This document shows, piece after piece, positions 22,791-35,870 of a stretch of DNA of 64,000 nt. The stretch is from Benincasa hispida (taxonomy: Eukaryota; Streptophyta; Magnoliopsida; Cucurbitales; Cucurbitaceae). The notes beneath the pieces were generated by a model, which was not told the origin of the DNA, searched no databases, and saw only the letters and a program-made list of their open reading frames with translations. The stretch is taken from positions 842,281 through 906,280 of the forward strand of contig NW_024064153.1 in NCBI RefSeq assembly GCF_009727055.1. The letters are read 5' to 3'. The position numbers and the translations under genes are program-made. Each line of letters starts with the position of its first letter. Within the stretch, counting starts at the first letter, position 1.

Positions 22791-24897
22791 ACAATTAATA
22801 ATAAACCCAACATTATTTATTTTGCAAAGATACATTCAATGATTTTGAATAAATACCACCTCAAGGTGTAAAGTTATTCCTATCATTGAAGTGAGACACT
22901 CAATCAAATATTATCCCAAAATAACTCCTTATTCACATAATATTTAAATAAAATATTAACTGCCTGAATGCTTTATCGTAAGTGTAACCCTTCATTTTCA
23001 ACCCTATAACCAGTCTACCCCAACCAGTTTGCCTCAGGAAAGAACATGATTGGAACAATTGATTATAGCGATCTTATCCATTTCTGGAGTTTGTAATACC
23101 CTTCCTCCATGCAAATACCGTTCTAAGGGAGAGGCCTAGGCATCACAAGGCCAAGCATGAAAGAAACTTTACAAATTAACGAAGGAGACAGTGGGATATG
23201 TTGTCACACGTCATTCTCCCACTTATTATAAACACTTTCTCCATTCACCTTGATATTGACCCATGCAAATACCTTCCTAAGGGAGAGTGCACTCAAGGCA
23301 CCACGAGACCAAGCATGAATCTCACTCTGTGAACTTTTAGGGAGAGCATGAGTGAAAAAATGACATATCATATACATCTTTTTCCTCCCACTAAGTGTTC
23401 TACCTTTTGGGTTTACTAACTTAGTAAAATCTAGCTAATCAATTTTTAGCCAAGTTCTTTGTTAATTTGCTGAATATAATGTTTATATTGAATATTTAAC
23501 AATATGTTATCTTATTCATTGAACTCTTAACAAAATTGATCACTTATTTCATGCTTATAAAATATTTGCCCAATTCACCTTCCAGGTTAGTTTTTAGGTA
23601 GAGGTGTTCTATTTTCGTCAACTTAAAAACCTTAACCTAGTCAGAACCTTCCTTAGACAAAGATCCCTTATGGACAATTATTTTATAAATTTAATATTTT
23701 AACGAAGTTCATTTTAATCCTATTAAAACAAATTAAAAGATTAACCTATTTCTAATCTCATTAGAAACGCGTTTAATATAAGTCTATGTAAATTAATTTT
23801 AAACCATTTAAAATAATTTAGACCTATTTTGCATGCAACTCTTGATTATAGATTTTAATTCTAATTTCATTATCCTTATAACTATTATATAAAAAAAATA
23901 AAATATAAAATTTGTAAATTTGCATTTGGTGACATTGATAAAATATAACGTTTATACTAATATAAGTAATGTCATGCTCAATAAAAATTCCTTTTTCATT
24001 GTAATTATATTAAACAATCATTAAACATAAAAAACCATCATGGCATCATACATTATTAGCAATTATAACATTGTATGATGCATGAACATGCTTAATGTAC
24101 TATACATCTAAATAATATAATATTTATATTAAGATGCATGTGCATGCTAATTCAATCATGCATAAAAAATATAATATTTATATTTAGACATGATGCATGA
24201 ACATGTTTATCTTAAGGTGAGATTTTAAATCTATATGGCATTCAATATGTAACATATAAATCATATAATTTAAACATATATCTTATGCACATTCAATTAT
24301 ATAAAAGACATTAATAGACCAATATTTGGCACCCTAATAAAATAATTAAATTAATATAATCGGACTATACTAATTTAATTACAAACAAAAAATCTAAAAC
24401 CTTATTTTTAGAAAACGTTAAGAGAAATCAAAGAAAAATAAAGAAATTGCTTCTGTTCGGTGACAACGATGGATAAACTAGAGCTCAAAACAACGATCCA
24501 ACCATTCAAAACAAGACCCTAGGTGTCCTGAACATACTGACCAAATTTCAACTCAATCCAACGATTAGAACTCCAACAATCGACAAATTAGTGAATGTTG
24601 TCCCTGAAAAATTGAATTGCACTATTTCTCTCCGTTTTTCTTGTTTCACCTTTGTTTCCCTTGGTTCTTTTCTCAACATCCTTTTGCCATGAATGACACA
24701 GACTTATAGACTCAATTTACAGTCAAAATACCTAAAAAAAATGGGCCCTTATGTGCAAAATACCGAAAACATCTATTAAGCCAAAAATACCCAAATGAAA
24801 TTTACATTTCTCATCTCATGAAAAGAGTATACAAAAGCACCCATCATGTTCTCTATTTTTTTTTTCAAAAAACAAAAAATCAAAATTGCAAAAATTG
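22791..24897 (-). other. 5' leader of minus-strand copia element
   Basis: Non-coding AT-rich stretch between gag start and primer site. It shares segments with the Z leader (28664-29475; GCATGCAACTCTTGATTATAG and the CATGCATG-rich part). It also shares a stretch with the W leader at about 55140-55400 (gggagac...gggatatg near 23190 and ccaagcatgaatctcac near 23310). It has no CGATCG palindrome array. Confidence 0.65.
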
Positions 24898-24909
24898 GCT
24901 CTAATACCA
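24898..24909 (-). other. copia primer binding site (tRNA-Met)
   Basis: Plus strand GCTCTAATACCA is the reverse complement of TGGTATTAGAGC, one base from the initiator-Met primer site TGGTATCAGAGC used by plant copia elements. It lies two bases from the LTR. Confidence 0.85.
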
Positions 24910-24911
24910 AT

Positions 24912-26810
24912 TGAAGGGATCGAATCCCAAGCGCAAGCGTGTGAACGTCTTAAATTTAGATAATTGATTTTTAAAGAAACAAAAACAGAAACAAATCATG
25001 CATTTATCAAATAAACATTCAAAATAAACATATGCATGCTAGAATAGAGGAGGAAATCAAACTTATCTTTGATGATTCCTCAAGCTTTCTTCTTCTACCG
25101 TTTTCGATAATCTCGAGCTTTTACAATCAAGATGGACACTACCAACAAGATTGGCTTGCTATTCTCTAGGATTCAAAGATCTTGGAAGTGTGGTCTCCAA
25201 GAACTTTGAGGAGGAAAAAGGGAAGAGAATTTCTAGAGAGAAGTTAAAGATAAGGTGGAGGTTGGAGGCTAGGATTTAATAAAAATCTCTTGCCCTAAAT
25301 GGGCTATAAGGATATATTTATATGGAGAAGGGTTAACCCTTCTCCAAGTATTCCCCTTTATACCCTTAATGCTAATTAATTAAATAACCATTATTTAATT
25401 GACACATTAATTAAATGACCATATATTAAATTCTATTTGATATATATACATTTAATTAATTATCATAAATATCATATATTTATACTAACCTCTAATCTCC
25501 ATAATTTCTCAATCAATTAATTAACCATTAATTAATTAATTAATTAACTATATTAAATCATATTTAATATGGAGTTAATTAACATATAAATACCACATAT
25601 TTATATGTATACATCTCTTTATGAATCCAATTCATATAAATCTAATATTTAAATCTTATTCAAATATATTTCTCTTACATAATTTGGATTATAGATCATA
25701 TCTATAATTAACCATTATATATTAATCTCATTAATATAAAATTTCCTTATTTGATTTGAACAATTTAATTCATTCCTCATTACTATCCTCTAGTGAGCTA
25801 ACAAAGGACCTGATGGACCTATAGATTAGAAGCTCAAATGATATGAGATTATTTGATTAAACTTCTTTAATCCAATTAATCAATATTCATTAACTACCGA
25901 TCATTTCACTAAAGATCGAAAGCTGCACTCTTTGCACTGTAGATATATTTATGTGTCGATGGATATTACCAATGAATAGAGTGATGGCTCTTCACAAATG
26001 CTTATAACTATAGCTGGATCAAAATACCATTTTACCCCGATAGTTATATCTAACTCCTTAAGTACCAATGATTCCTTTAATGAACAAATAGTTTATAGTC
26101 CAATTGTAAGCTAACACCTCTGGGCTAGTGAGAGATTGAGGCCTCATTATTTAAGATCCAGAACCAACAATTAAAGAATGTGAAGGAATGAATTTCCATA
26201 TTGTGTAGTTGTGTTCCCAACTCCTTAATTGGACAAATTCCCAAAATCGTAAACTTGTCGAGTCGGCTATCATAGCCACTTTCACCCATACAGATCAAAG
26301 GATTGTTGTCATAAACAAGAGTTCACAACTCACTCAGGATTAAGGTCAAGTCTCCTATGGTCATCCTAGTGAAATTTTAGTTTCTTCAAGTAATGATGTT
26401 ATAAATAGAAACTAATTATTTCGCGGTCCGATCTATGTATAAACTCCTTTATATAGGATACCTCCACTCGTACGTCTCTACATGAACAATATGGTTCATA
26501 TTGTTTGTAATACTTACATCTCATATAACAATTACAAAGTGGGTTGTATCCATAGTGTTACAAGGATAAGACACCCAACTTTCATCCATTTACTGCAAAC
26601 CTTTTAGGTTATTACCTGAACATGAACCACCTGTTTGTCAACCACATATTGTTCAAGTGACATCATATAACCTTAGATCTTAATTTATTGGGTTGAATTA
26701 ATGTTGTCTCAATGTCAAATAAAATATCTCTGGTTTTATTAGATAAATAAATTGTGTTAACAAAACTATAAACCATGAGATACACTAGATTTAGAATATC
26801 AATCCCAACA
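24912..26810 (-). mobile_element. copia 5' LTR (minus strand)
   Basis: An 1899-bp LTR. On the minus strand it runs from TGTTGGGATTGATATTC to CGATCCCTTCA, with the primer site right after it, so it is the 5' LTR of a minus-strand element whose gag is truncated at 22651. The distal half (25790-26760) contains blocks common to the copia LTRs of this window, such as the AGTGAGCTAACAAAGG region and the CATGAACAATATGG region. AT-rich runs with TTAATTAATTAA lie near 25500-25560. Confidence 0.85.
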
Positions 26811-28100
26811 TACGACACCAAAGACACACCAATAGGCTGGATAGTGCACACTGACGTTGTGGATGGGTTTTGTGTCACATGCATTGGGCCTTTAGGTGCA
26901 CACACAGGCTACTGGATGGCCTCTCGTAGGCAGAAAATCACGTACATAGGTGCTCGGATAGGAGGTGTGCTCAGCAGCAACACACACGGCTGGGCGTCAG
27001 GGTGCATAGACACTAGGCGATGAGCTGCTCTCTTGCCAAGCGATGGGCTTGTTGCATACCTAGTGGCGTGGACGTGCAATAGGTGCACCCTCGCCTAGTC
27101 CACTTGTTTGTTTGTTCCACCCGTGCAGTTTCCTGCTTATTCATCCAAACCCTTATCTCAACTTTAGAACTTATAACTCGAAATCTATTCATTAAACCTC
27201 AAAACTTTCTTCTATGAACTTTTTACTCATCCTTTAAACTACCTTACCTCAAAATTGAGCTTTTAATTCCTTGTGATGAGCTCAAAACCCACCAATCTTC
27301 ACAACTTGCTCTAGATGATTAAGAGATTAGAACACTCTTTAGTTTCTTCAAGAATTCACCATCAATCTGTGGGATTTTCCTTTTAACAACCCCAGGTCTT
27401 CTTTCTCACTGATTTAGCTTTCCTTTGGCTACAAAATCTCTCTTATCGCATGAGCAAAATGGCAAAACCATTTCCCCTATATTTGTAATTGCACTAGTGG
27501 CTTCCTTGCCTAAGTAATTGCCACCTCATGCTACTAAACCTTGTCTTAGGCTCCTAATTGTGTCACTTGGCTCACTAACGAGGATTAATAGACTTACTTT
27601 CCTCAGCATACCAACCCCTAAGGTGGTTCACTTCATAGCCCAAGTGTCACGACCATTTCCACCGCCTAAACTAACCTCCAAGCCATCGTCTACCCATCTT
27701 TTCTTCATGCCATCACCTATTTCATGCCAACTCCCTCGCCCAAGGCTTTCTTCTCTCCCAGGCCTTCTTGCCAACTCTTCCTTCAATCGGCAAGCCTCCC
27801 ATGGCTCATCACCAAGGTCTTCGCCTACCTTTACCAACCACAAGCTCCACATCTAACTCTCTTCAATCACACAACTTCTTAACATTTGGCTAAGTGTTAG
27901 GAATGCTTCATAGGACCCGAGAGCTCCCTTTTCTAACACTTAGAATATTTTTCCAACCTAAACTTGGTTCTTCTTTTTTGAGGGCTTGAATACTTAGAAA
28001 AAAATTCCTTTACTACTTCCTACTTAACCAAATAAAGACTAACTCCATAAGCACACTTTAAAACACTTTACAACAATAACAACAACAACAATCATGAAAC
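26811..28100 (-). repeat. LTR-like block C, inverted copy
   Basis: On the minus strand this matches block C (13147-13651 and 15242-17445) in several places. It is cut at 26810 by the copia LTR. The reading frames seen at 26663-27023 and 27518-27856 have no recognisable domain and lie within this repeat. An AAC microsatellite is at about 28071-28092. Confidence 0.45.
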
Positions 28101-28663
28101 TCAACCATGTCATCTAGGGAATTTAAGTTCCAGGGTTTACAGAAGGCTAGGGTGTCAACGGATCTCATAAAGGAATATAGGACTAAGAGACTAGGAATAG
28201 GAGGGTCACGTCACCTTAGGAATAAGAGACACCATAAGGTAAAGAAACTAACTTTAATTAATCTAGGATTCAGCTACTCATGGGAACATTCGGTAATAGC
28301 TGCTTAGAACTCCTAAAGGAACTAGACACCAGACCGAATAGGTCTAAATTTTTTCCCATGCATATTTTGTTGTCCTGATGTGATGCGGCAACATCACTTT
28401 TGCTATAGAGCCTAAAAGGTTAAAGCATTGTTAGCCCCCTTCAATCATCATTATCTACTGTTTTAATTTAAATTTTTGTTCTTTCACAACATAAATCCCC
28501 CTTGTTACCTTCAGTTTCATTAGGCCACAATCTCGCACAAAGTAAACTACTATCAGTTTTGTGGGTTTGATACTCAGAATACTCCAAGATTATTACTTCT
28601 TCGACAGTGTATGCTTGCACTTAAACCTCAATTCTCTAAAATACTTTACCTCTCATACATTTG
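28101..28663. other. Unassigned stretch with gypsy-LTR-like end
   Basis: No convincing gene. The segment at about 28555-28630 (GGGTTTGATACTCAGAATAC, then ATTATTACTTCTTCGAC and TATGCTTGCACT) resembles the terminal part of some plant gypsy LTRs, but no boundary or primer site is visible. Confidence 0.35.
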
Positions 28664-29475
28664 GTCGATCACCTATGTTTGCATGCAACTCTGAATTATA
28701 GATTTTAATTTCTAATTTATTGACCATATAACTCTTATAAATAATGAATTATTAAAACCTATAACATGCATACTAATGACATTAATCGAACATAACAATT
28801 ATATTAACTAAGTAATGTCATGCTGCATGCATTTCCAATTTTATTAACAAACATAATATAACAATTATATTAAGCTACCAATGAACTATATATAATAAGC
28901 ATGCTTTTAATCATACATTAAAAATAATATAACACTTATGTTATAAACATGCAAATTGTATTATATACATCATGCATGTGCATACTTTAGGAATAACCTA
29001 AACTTTAAATATAACATTTATATTTAAACATGGTGCATGATTATGCTTAACCTATGGTGGAATTTAAATCTATATGGCATACAATATGCAATATATAAAT
29101 AATATAATTTAAACATACATCACACATACATTAAATAATATTATAAGCATTAATAGACAGATATTTGGCACCCTAAACAAATAATTATATTAATATAATC
29201 GAATTATATTAATTTAATTATAAAACAAAAAGATGACAAAAAAGGGAGAAAAATGGCTGCTAGTTTCGAACCCACGAATAGCACATCGTGCACGCACCTT
29301 TGATGTTTGAAGTGCCGCGATGCTACAGAAAACTGTCCTTCTCACCTCGGTGTTGGTGGCATCGCGACGCTTTTTCCAGAAATGCCTAGAATTGTTTGAT
29401 TTTTGTAGTTCTCCTCTGTATTCCAGTGTTTTCCACAACAAAAATCACAAATGACTCAAACAACAAATTACAGAC
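28664..29475 (-). other. Copia Z leader, distal part
   Basis: Matches the leader at 23820-24340 in order (GCATGCAACTCTGAATTATAG, CATTAATCGAACATAAC, the CATGCATG-rich tract, ATATTTGGCACCCTAA). It is the gag-proximal part of the 5' leader of minus-strand copia Z and continues at 39029 after a large nested insertion. Gag itself is missing, lost at about 28664. Confidence 0.65.
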
Positions 29476-30648
29476 TGTTGGAATGTAGAAACAAGCAACA
29501 AAAGAAAAACAGGATCATTAAACATTCTAATTCATTAATTTTGCTTCAAATTCAGCATGCTCATAAACTAAAAAGAGAGTTTCAACACTAACCTTTGAAG
29601 TACCTCTTGAATCACGATCTTCAACTATAATCTCCTTTTCCTTTAGTTGCAACCACCACAAGGTCTTCCCTACCATTCTTTTGGAGCTTTAGATTGAGTT
29701 GCGAGACTCAAAACATGCTTAAATTAGGGAAATTGGAGGTGAAGAACTGGTTTTTCAGTAGTGTGAAGAACACTTCTTCAAACATTTTTTTTCAGCAAAA
29801 TTCAACTACTTGCATGCCTAATTTCCACTCAAAAGTAAAGTTTATATTGCATGACTTTCAAGCAACAAACCTTATGCATGAATTCCAACTCAAGCTAGAG
29901 AATTTGAGCTGTAAAATTAGTGGAACCATGAATAAGCTACTAGATTAAAGAAGTGGGAAAATCCCACTTTGAGAGTTTATCATTTTCTTCATTTTCCATT
30001 TAATTTTGAAACTATTAAAAAAATTAAATTCCAATTTTAGTTTTTAATCTTAAAATTAAAATTGAAATTAATTTTACAAAAATTAATACAAAATTAATTT
30101 TTCTAATAAAATTAATATTAATTAATTAAACAATTTAATTAATTCTAATTAATTTAATATCAAATATTAAATTAATTCAACACTAATTCCATCATCATGA
30201 ATCCCTATTCATGGATTTAATAATTAAATCATATTTAATATTAACCAATCTCCAATTTATTTTAATTCCAAAATTAAACGTGTAATTATATCACATATAA
30301 TTACTAATTCCCTTAATTCGTATTTGAACGATTCAAATTGACTTATCACGCTATTCTAAAGCTTATTTGTTTGTGAGCTGGTAGGGAGACCTAATGAACC
30401 TATAGATCATGGGCTCCAACGATCCGAGATTAATTGACTAAACTCTTTATACCAAATTAACCCTTAGTCATTAACTACCGGGTCACTCCACTAAAGCCTG
30501 TAGTTGCACTCCCGTGATTGTAGATATATTGTGCCCACTCGATATAGCCATGATTAATTAGTTAACCCTTCACAGGTTGTTCGTAATAACGGCTGGGTCA
30601 AAAGGTTGTTTTACCCTTGAGATTACCTCTTGTTTCTTAAGACCCACT
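29476..30648 (-). mobile_element. Solo copia LTR S, 3' portion
   Basis: The 3' part of a reverse-oriented copia LTR. The 5' part is at 38278-39023. The two halves are separated by element V. The outer flanks carry the same five bases, CAGAC at 29471-29475 and at 39024-39028, which is direct proof that the two pieces were one LTR inserted in the Z leader. The LTR is about 1.9 kb and has no attached internal sequence, so it is a solo LTR. Confidence 0.88.
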
Positions 30649-32391
30649 TGTTGGGTTTTATGTCCTAAAACTTGTGGTTTGTAAACATTAGAACTTATTT
30701 TGAGAATTCAATAAAGTTGTTGTTGAATATATTGTTTTTTAGAAATCTAATAAACCTAAGTCCCTTGATTATTATATGAGTACTTGAACTTTATATGGAG
30801 ACATACAAGTTGATCAGGTTCGAGTAAATAGTCAAAATGATCATAGTATATGAATAAGGTTGGGTACCTTATTCTGGTAACACTATTGGATGCGGCCTAC
30901 TCTGTAGTTGTTACAAAGTGTTGTAAAGCGCTACATACGAAGTGATCCTAATTCGTGCATGTTGAGACATGAGGAGTGGGGGCGTCCTGTGCAAATGAGT
31001 TTTGTGCAAGATCGGACCACAAACTTGTCACCCTTACTTTATAACATTGTTTACTGTTTAAGACTGACAATTTCAAAGTGATAACCTAGGTAACTTAACC
31101 TTAATCCTGAGCTAACTATGAACTCCTGTTTGTTTGGGATTATCCTTTGATCTACAAACGGTGAGAGTAGGCCAATTGTCTCTGCTCAATAAGCTTACCA
31201 TTTAGGGGATAAGACCGGATGAATAGCTGGGAACATAGGGTGCAAGGGGGAATTCACTCCTAACCGATTAGGGTTAGTAGAGAGGTTGTTTCCTTCAAGT
31301 TTTGATTCTGGGTCTTGACAAAAGGCCTTACCCTCTCATTGGCATGAGAGGGATTCAATTTGTTGATTGGATCAGAAATCAATTGTTCATTAGAGGATCA
31401 GTGGAACTTAAGAAATAAGAGGTAATTTCGGGGATAAAATAGAGATTCGACTCAGCCGTTATTACGAGCAACCTGTGAAGGGTTAACTTACTAATCATGG
31501 TTATATCGAGTGGACATAATATATCTACAGTAATGGGAGTTTAGCTATGGGTTTTAGTGGAATCACCCATTAGTTAACGAATGGGGCGTTAGATCGGTCT
31601 AATGAGTTTAGTCGATTAATCTCGAATCATTGGAGCCCTATGATCTGTAGGTCCGCGAGGTCCCCCTACTAGCTCGTAAATGGGTACGCTTTAGGGTAGC
31701 TTGAGAAATTAATTTGAAACGTTCAAATTAAACAGAACAAGAGAATAAATTATTTAAATATGATTAAATATATAAAGATGATTATTGCGAAAAAATTAAT
31801 TTAAGAAAATTTAATTTTTAAATTAAATGATTTAAAATTCATTTTTTGTTAAAAAGGAAAATGAAATTCGTTTGCATGGGTTGCACATAATGGAAAAAGA
31901 TTTTTTTTCCATCATCATCATCTTATGCTCACACACAAACTATGATCTTCTCTACTTTGATTCTCCAAGCATGAGCTGCAAGCCATGCACTCCATCTTTT
32001 TTCATGTTCATCTTGAATATATAAAGAAGATTGGATTTGTGAGAAGCGAGATGAATACAGAATTTTGAGAGAAAAATCGTGGTGAAGAAGAAGCTGTCTT
32101 CTTCAACTTGCTGCTGTGAGCTTCCCTTGTTTCTCCACATCTACAAGCTGTTCTTGAGTCCCACAACTCTGCCTAAAGCTCCAAGAGCATAGTAGGGAAG
32201 GCTTTGAGGTGGTTCACGTTGATATCAAGTGAAGGCAGCAGTTGAACAGATGATTTTCTTGAAGAGTTCTTCAAAGGTATGTTCTGAAAACCCATTTTTA
32301 TGAACAACATGCTTTAGTTTTTGCGAAAATTAGTGAATTAGAATGCTTATGGATCCTTGATACTTCTGCTGCATGTTGTTTAACTCTAACA
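30649..32391 (+). mobile_element. 5' LTR of copia element V
   Basis: A 1743-bp LTR from TGTTGGGTTTTATGTCC to TTTAACTCTAACA, followed by a perfect primer site. It looks about 94% identical by eye to the 3' LTR at 36487-38277 over the first 175 bases, with differences mainly transitions. CCACT at 30644-30648 precedes the element and TCACT at 38278-38282 follows it, a target-site duplication with one change. V is inserted in solo LTR S, in the opposite orientation. Confidence 0.92.
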
Positions 32392-32393
32392 AT

Positions 32394-32405
32394 TGGTATC
32401 AGAGC
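32394..32405 (+). other. Primer binding site of V (tRNA-Met)
   Basis: TGGTATCAGAGC, a perfect complement of the initiator tRNA-Met 3' region, two bases after the LTR. It is the best-preserved primer site in the window. Confidence 0.95.
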
Positions 32406-32704
32406 ATCTTTTAAGCTTTCAATTCAGTCTAATTTTGGCAAGGTGGGTGTTTTTCTATGAGATATATGAAACTGTTGTACTACTATGGTTTTTTCTATTT
32501 TGGCATTTTAATTCTCTTTAATTTCTCAATTAAATTTATAATTGGCCCTTTTTTTATGAAAATTTATGTGTTAGGAAGAGTCTGTAATTTATTTGGAGTC
32601 ATTAGAGTTGAAATTAAGATGTAATTGAAGAAACAAGCGAAGGAGGTCGAGCTGCTGTTCCAAAGTTTTCAGCTTCTGATTCAATCGTTGCTGAGGTCCA
32701 GTTG

Positions 32705-33309
32705 CTAAACGATCGTTTAGCTCCAGACGCTACACGATGAGAAGAAAAGCTATATGGTCGTTTAGTAATATGCGCTGGTCGTTGTGATGTTGAATGCTAA
32801 ACGATCGTGTACCTGCGGGAGCTAAGCGATGTGTTCATTTGCTATACGATAACATACAGGATCATTTAGTTTGAATTGTAGGAACTAAACGATTAATTGA
32901 TTTTGCTAAACGATGGCACTATACGATCGTTTAGCAATGATGTGCGCTAAATGATGCAATGAAATGCTACGCGATAGCACTGAGCGTTCGTTTGATCGCG
33001 GAGCTAAGCAATCGTGTAGATAAATGCTATACGATGTGATGATGTTCTATACGATGGAGCTATGCAATCGTTTAGCTACGGCGGATACTAAACGATGACT
33101 TGAACACGTTGGGCGATGGTGTTATTCGATTGTTTAGTACATGCGATAGAGCTAAACGATTACACTGTGATGGAACTAAACGATCGTCTAGTCCTATGCG
33201 ATAGAGCTAAACGATCGTCTAGCTTCCAATGAACACTATGCAATCGTGTACTTCCTCTCAACTGAAGTGGACGACGCTAGACGATTACCTCCAGGCACTA
33301 CACGATTGA
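32705..33309 (+). repeat. CGATCG palindrome array in V leader
   Basis: About twenty degenerate copies of half or whole palindrome CTAAACGATCGTTTAG in 600 bp. The first copy (32705-32720) is perfect. Variants include GCTATACGAT, GCTAAGCGATG, CACGATTG and ACGATCGTCTAG. Spacers vary in length and sequence, so this is neither a simple tandem repeat nor a CRISPR array. The motif recurs in other copia LTRs and leaders here (44559, 47250, 49200, 56355, 57355). No reading frame is maintained through it. Confidence 0.88.
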
Positions 33310-34952
33310 CCTTAGTAGCATATTGAGGTTGGACCAAGAGCAACCGATTCGACTGGTTTACTCAAGGTTCAATCCAGTTCAGCCTCACATGGTTGTAGTT
33401 GGTTCGGTTTAGCAATTGTTGGTCCAGTTCAGACTTGTCCAGCCCAGTTCAAGTTGTTTTAGGTTCGGTTTGGAGCGGTTTGAGTGGTTCAAAGATGGTT
33501 GTGAAGCTATTTGTAATAGTTAGCTATCTTTTTGCTTGTTTATGCCAAAACGAAAACCATAACAGTTAATATTTAATTGTTTATGCATGAGATGTATGTG
33601 ATAATTAAATAAATTCATGTATATGCATACAGTATGCCATGTAGATTTAAAACCCCACCATAGGAAGCATGAACATGCATTGACAGTATGTTATAATTGT
33701 TATGATATATAGTATGCATGTTAGGGTTATGTTTAATATAATAGTTATATTAGATACCTTCGTTGTTTTTTGTGGATATTTAGCATGTCTAAATTTTATA
33801 AGCCGTTATAAAATCGGTTAGACTTTAAAATCCATAACAAAGAACAACTGCATGTTCACTTAGGTTAACTGCTTGTTTTAATAGTTAAAATAGGTCGTTA
33901 AACTTGTAAAACTAGGGTTACAAACTCAACCGGTATATAATCCTGTCGAAGGCTGGGGGTATTTAAGTTNNNNNNNNNNNNNNNNNNNNNNNNNNNNNNN
34001 NNNNNNNNNNNNNNNNNNNNNNNNNNNNNNNNNNNNNNNNNNNNNNNNNNNNNNNNNTTTGACGGTCTACGGAACACCTCCATACCTGGGGATTATAGCC
34101 GAATAATTGAGACGTTGACCAATTTTATGAGCATTCATGAGCGATGCGACGGTAATAAAATGGTTTATCACCTAGACATGTAGGTGAAATCCAATTATAA
34201 GAGTATATTTGGATAAACTACTTAGACTTAGGTTGTATGAAATTAGCCGTCTAACCTAAGTATAAATATACCCAAACATTAGAACACTTCAGTGGAGAAT
34301 AAAAGTTATTAGCACTCACGTCTCAAAAGTTTCACACCATGAGATCCATGCTCGCTTCTTGTTGATTTTTTTTGGATAAACTACTTAGACTTAGGTTGTA
34401 TGAAGTCGTTCATAGTAAGTGGGTGAAGAAAATGTGTCAACATTCTCCTACGGTCTCCTCCATTAGTCTGAACCATGAGATTCTAATGTTGCGCCTGCTG
34501 TCGTTTTTCATGCAGCACTAGTTAGTCGTTAACCGCGATGATCCCTATAGAGGGTTGTAACATAAGATCCGGAACAACCTAGGTTTCAGTAAAATGAATA
34601 AGATCTTATAGTTTCGTTTTGGGTATTTTCTTCTATTTCGAAGGCATGCTCATACCGTTCTGTAAGATTTGAAACTGGCAGGTCTACACTTACAAGACTT
34701 ACTAAGTGTTAGTAATAATCTTGTCCGAAAATGATAATTAAATGACTATCAGAATATGAGTTATTCTGGAGATAGTATTTGGTCAAGAACTGTCTTGTTT
34801 TTGTGAAGGAATTCTTGATTGCCCCATGGTAGCATTTGTTCTAAATCACTTAAGTATCGTTGCAAAAAATAATGATTATAGGTACATTATCACTTTGCTA
34901 AAATTTGATTGGATTTTGCAATATGCTTATAAAATTTGTTTATAATTTCAGA
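33310..34952 (+). other. V leader with assembly gap
   Basis: Non-coding leader between the palindrome array and gag. It includes a GGTTCGGTT-rich part (about 33320-33490), a CATGCATG-type AT-rich part like other copia leaders, and an 88-base run of N at 33970-34057. The frame at 33898-34083 spans the Ns and is meaningless. Confidence 0.75.
33970..34057. other. Assembly gap (88 N)
   Basis: Undetermined bases in the V leader. The true length between contigs is unknown. Confidence 1.
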
Positions 34953-35870
34953 ATGACGAGTTCTATTATATATTGTTGGCTTCAAACAAACTGATTGGGG
35001 ACAATTATGTAAACTGGAAATCAAATTTGAATACAATACTCACGATAAACGATTTGAGATTTGTCTTAACGGAGGAATGTCCTCCCATTCCTAGCTCAAA
35101 TACCAACCAAACTATTCGGGAAGCGTTTGATAAATGGATCAGAGCTAATGATAAAGCCCGTGCTTATATCCTCACCAGCCTGTCTGACATTTTGGCAAAA
35201 AAACACGAGGGTATGAACACTGCCAAAGAGATTATGGAATCTTTAATAGGGATGTTTGGACAGCCGTCCTTTACCCTAAGGCATGATGCTATCAAATATG
35301 TTTACAATAGTCACATGAAAGAGGGGACCAATGTTCGTGAACATGTCCTGGACATAATGGTCCACTTTAATGTGGCTAAAGTGAACGGTACTGTGATGGA
35401 TGAGAGAAGTTAAGTTGGCTTTATTCTAGAATCTCTTCGGAAGACATTAATGATGCTGTTCGTCAATGGTGCTATGAGTTTTCTGTAATTTTGTACCAAT
35501 GCCTTGATGAATAAAATTGAATACAACTTGACAACTCTGCTTAATGAGTTGCAGGCATTTCAGACCATGTTGAGAACTAAAGGTTTGGAACCAATACCAG
35601 AAGTAAATGTTGCTTCTACTGAAAAGAGAGGAATGTCCTCCAAGCCTGAAGTTGCCTTGTCTTCGTAAACTAAGAGTATTCTAGCGAAGAAAGACAAAGG
35701 GAAAGGGAAAAAGCTTGATGGTAAGAAGAGCAAGAAAACCGCTGCAGAGAAAGGGAAATGTTTCCACTGCAATGAGCTAGGGCACTGGAAAAGAAATTTC
35801 CCTAAATATCTTGCAGAGAAGAGAGCAGAGAAAGGCAAACAGGCTACTTAGATCTTGGAGACCATTTGCT
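34953..35870 (+). pseudogene. copia gag pseudogene of V
   Basis: Begins ATG at 34953, but a frameshift near 34975 moves the rest to another frame. That frame is open to 35413 (LASNKLIGDNYVNWKSNL; LTEECPPIP; REAFDKWIRANDKARAYIL; EGTNVREHVLDIMVHFNVA). Stops follow at about 35410, 35486, 35665 and 35848. A zinc knuckle lies at about 35760-35800 (CFHCNELGHWKRNF), with the last cysteine changed to phenylalanine. A normal copia polyprotein would continue with protease, integrase and RT, but none of these is present before the 3' LTR. V was therefore mobilised in trans, or it lost pol before or after insertion. Confidence 0.88.

Noticed and set aside
27518..27856. A 112-codon open frame that could be a host gene
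   Set aside because: No recognisable domain, overlaps an open frame on the other strand, and lies in a repeat shared with 13147-17445.
32705..33309. CRISPR-like array of palindromic repeats
   Set aside because: Repeat units are degenerate and unevenly spaced, and the context is a eukaryotic retrotransposon leader; no cas genes.
33898..34083. Open frame of 61 codons
   Set aside because: Half of it is translated from undetermined bases of an assembly gap.
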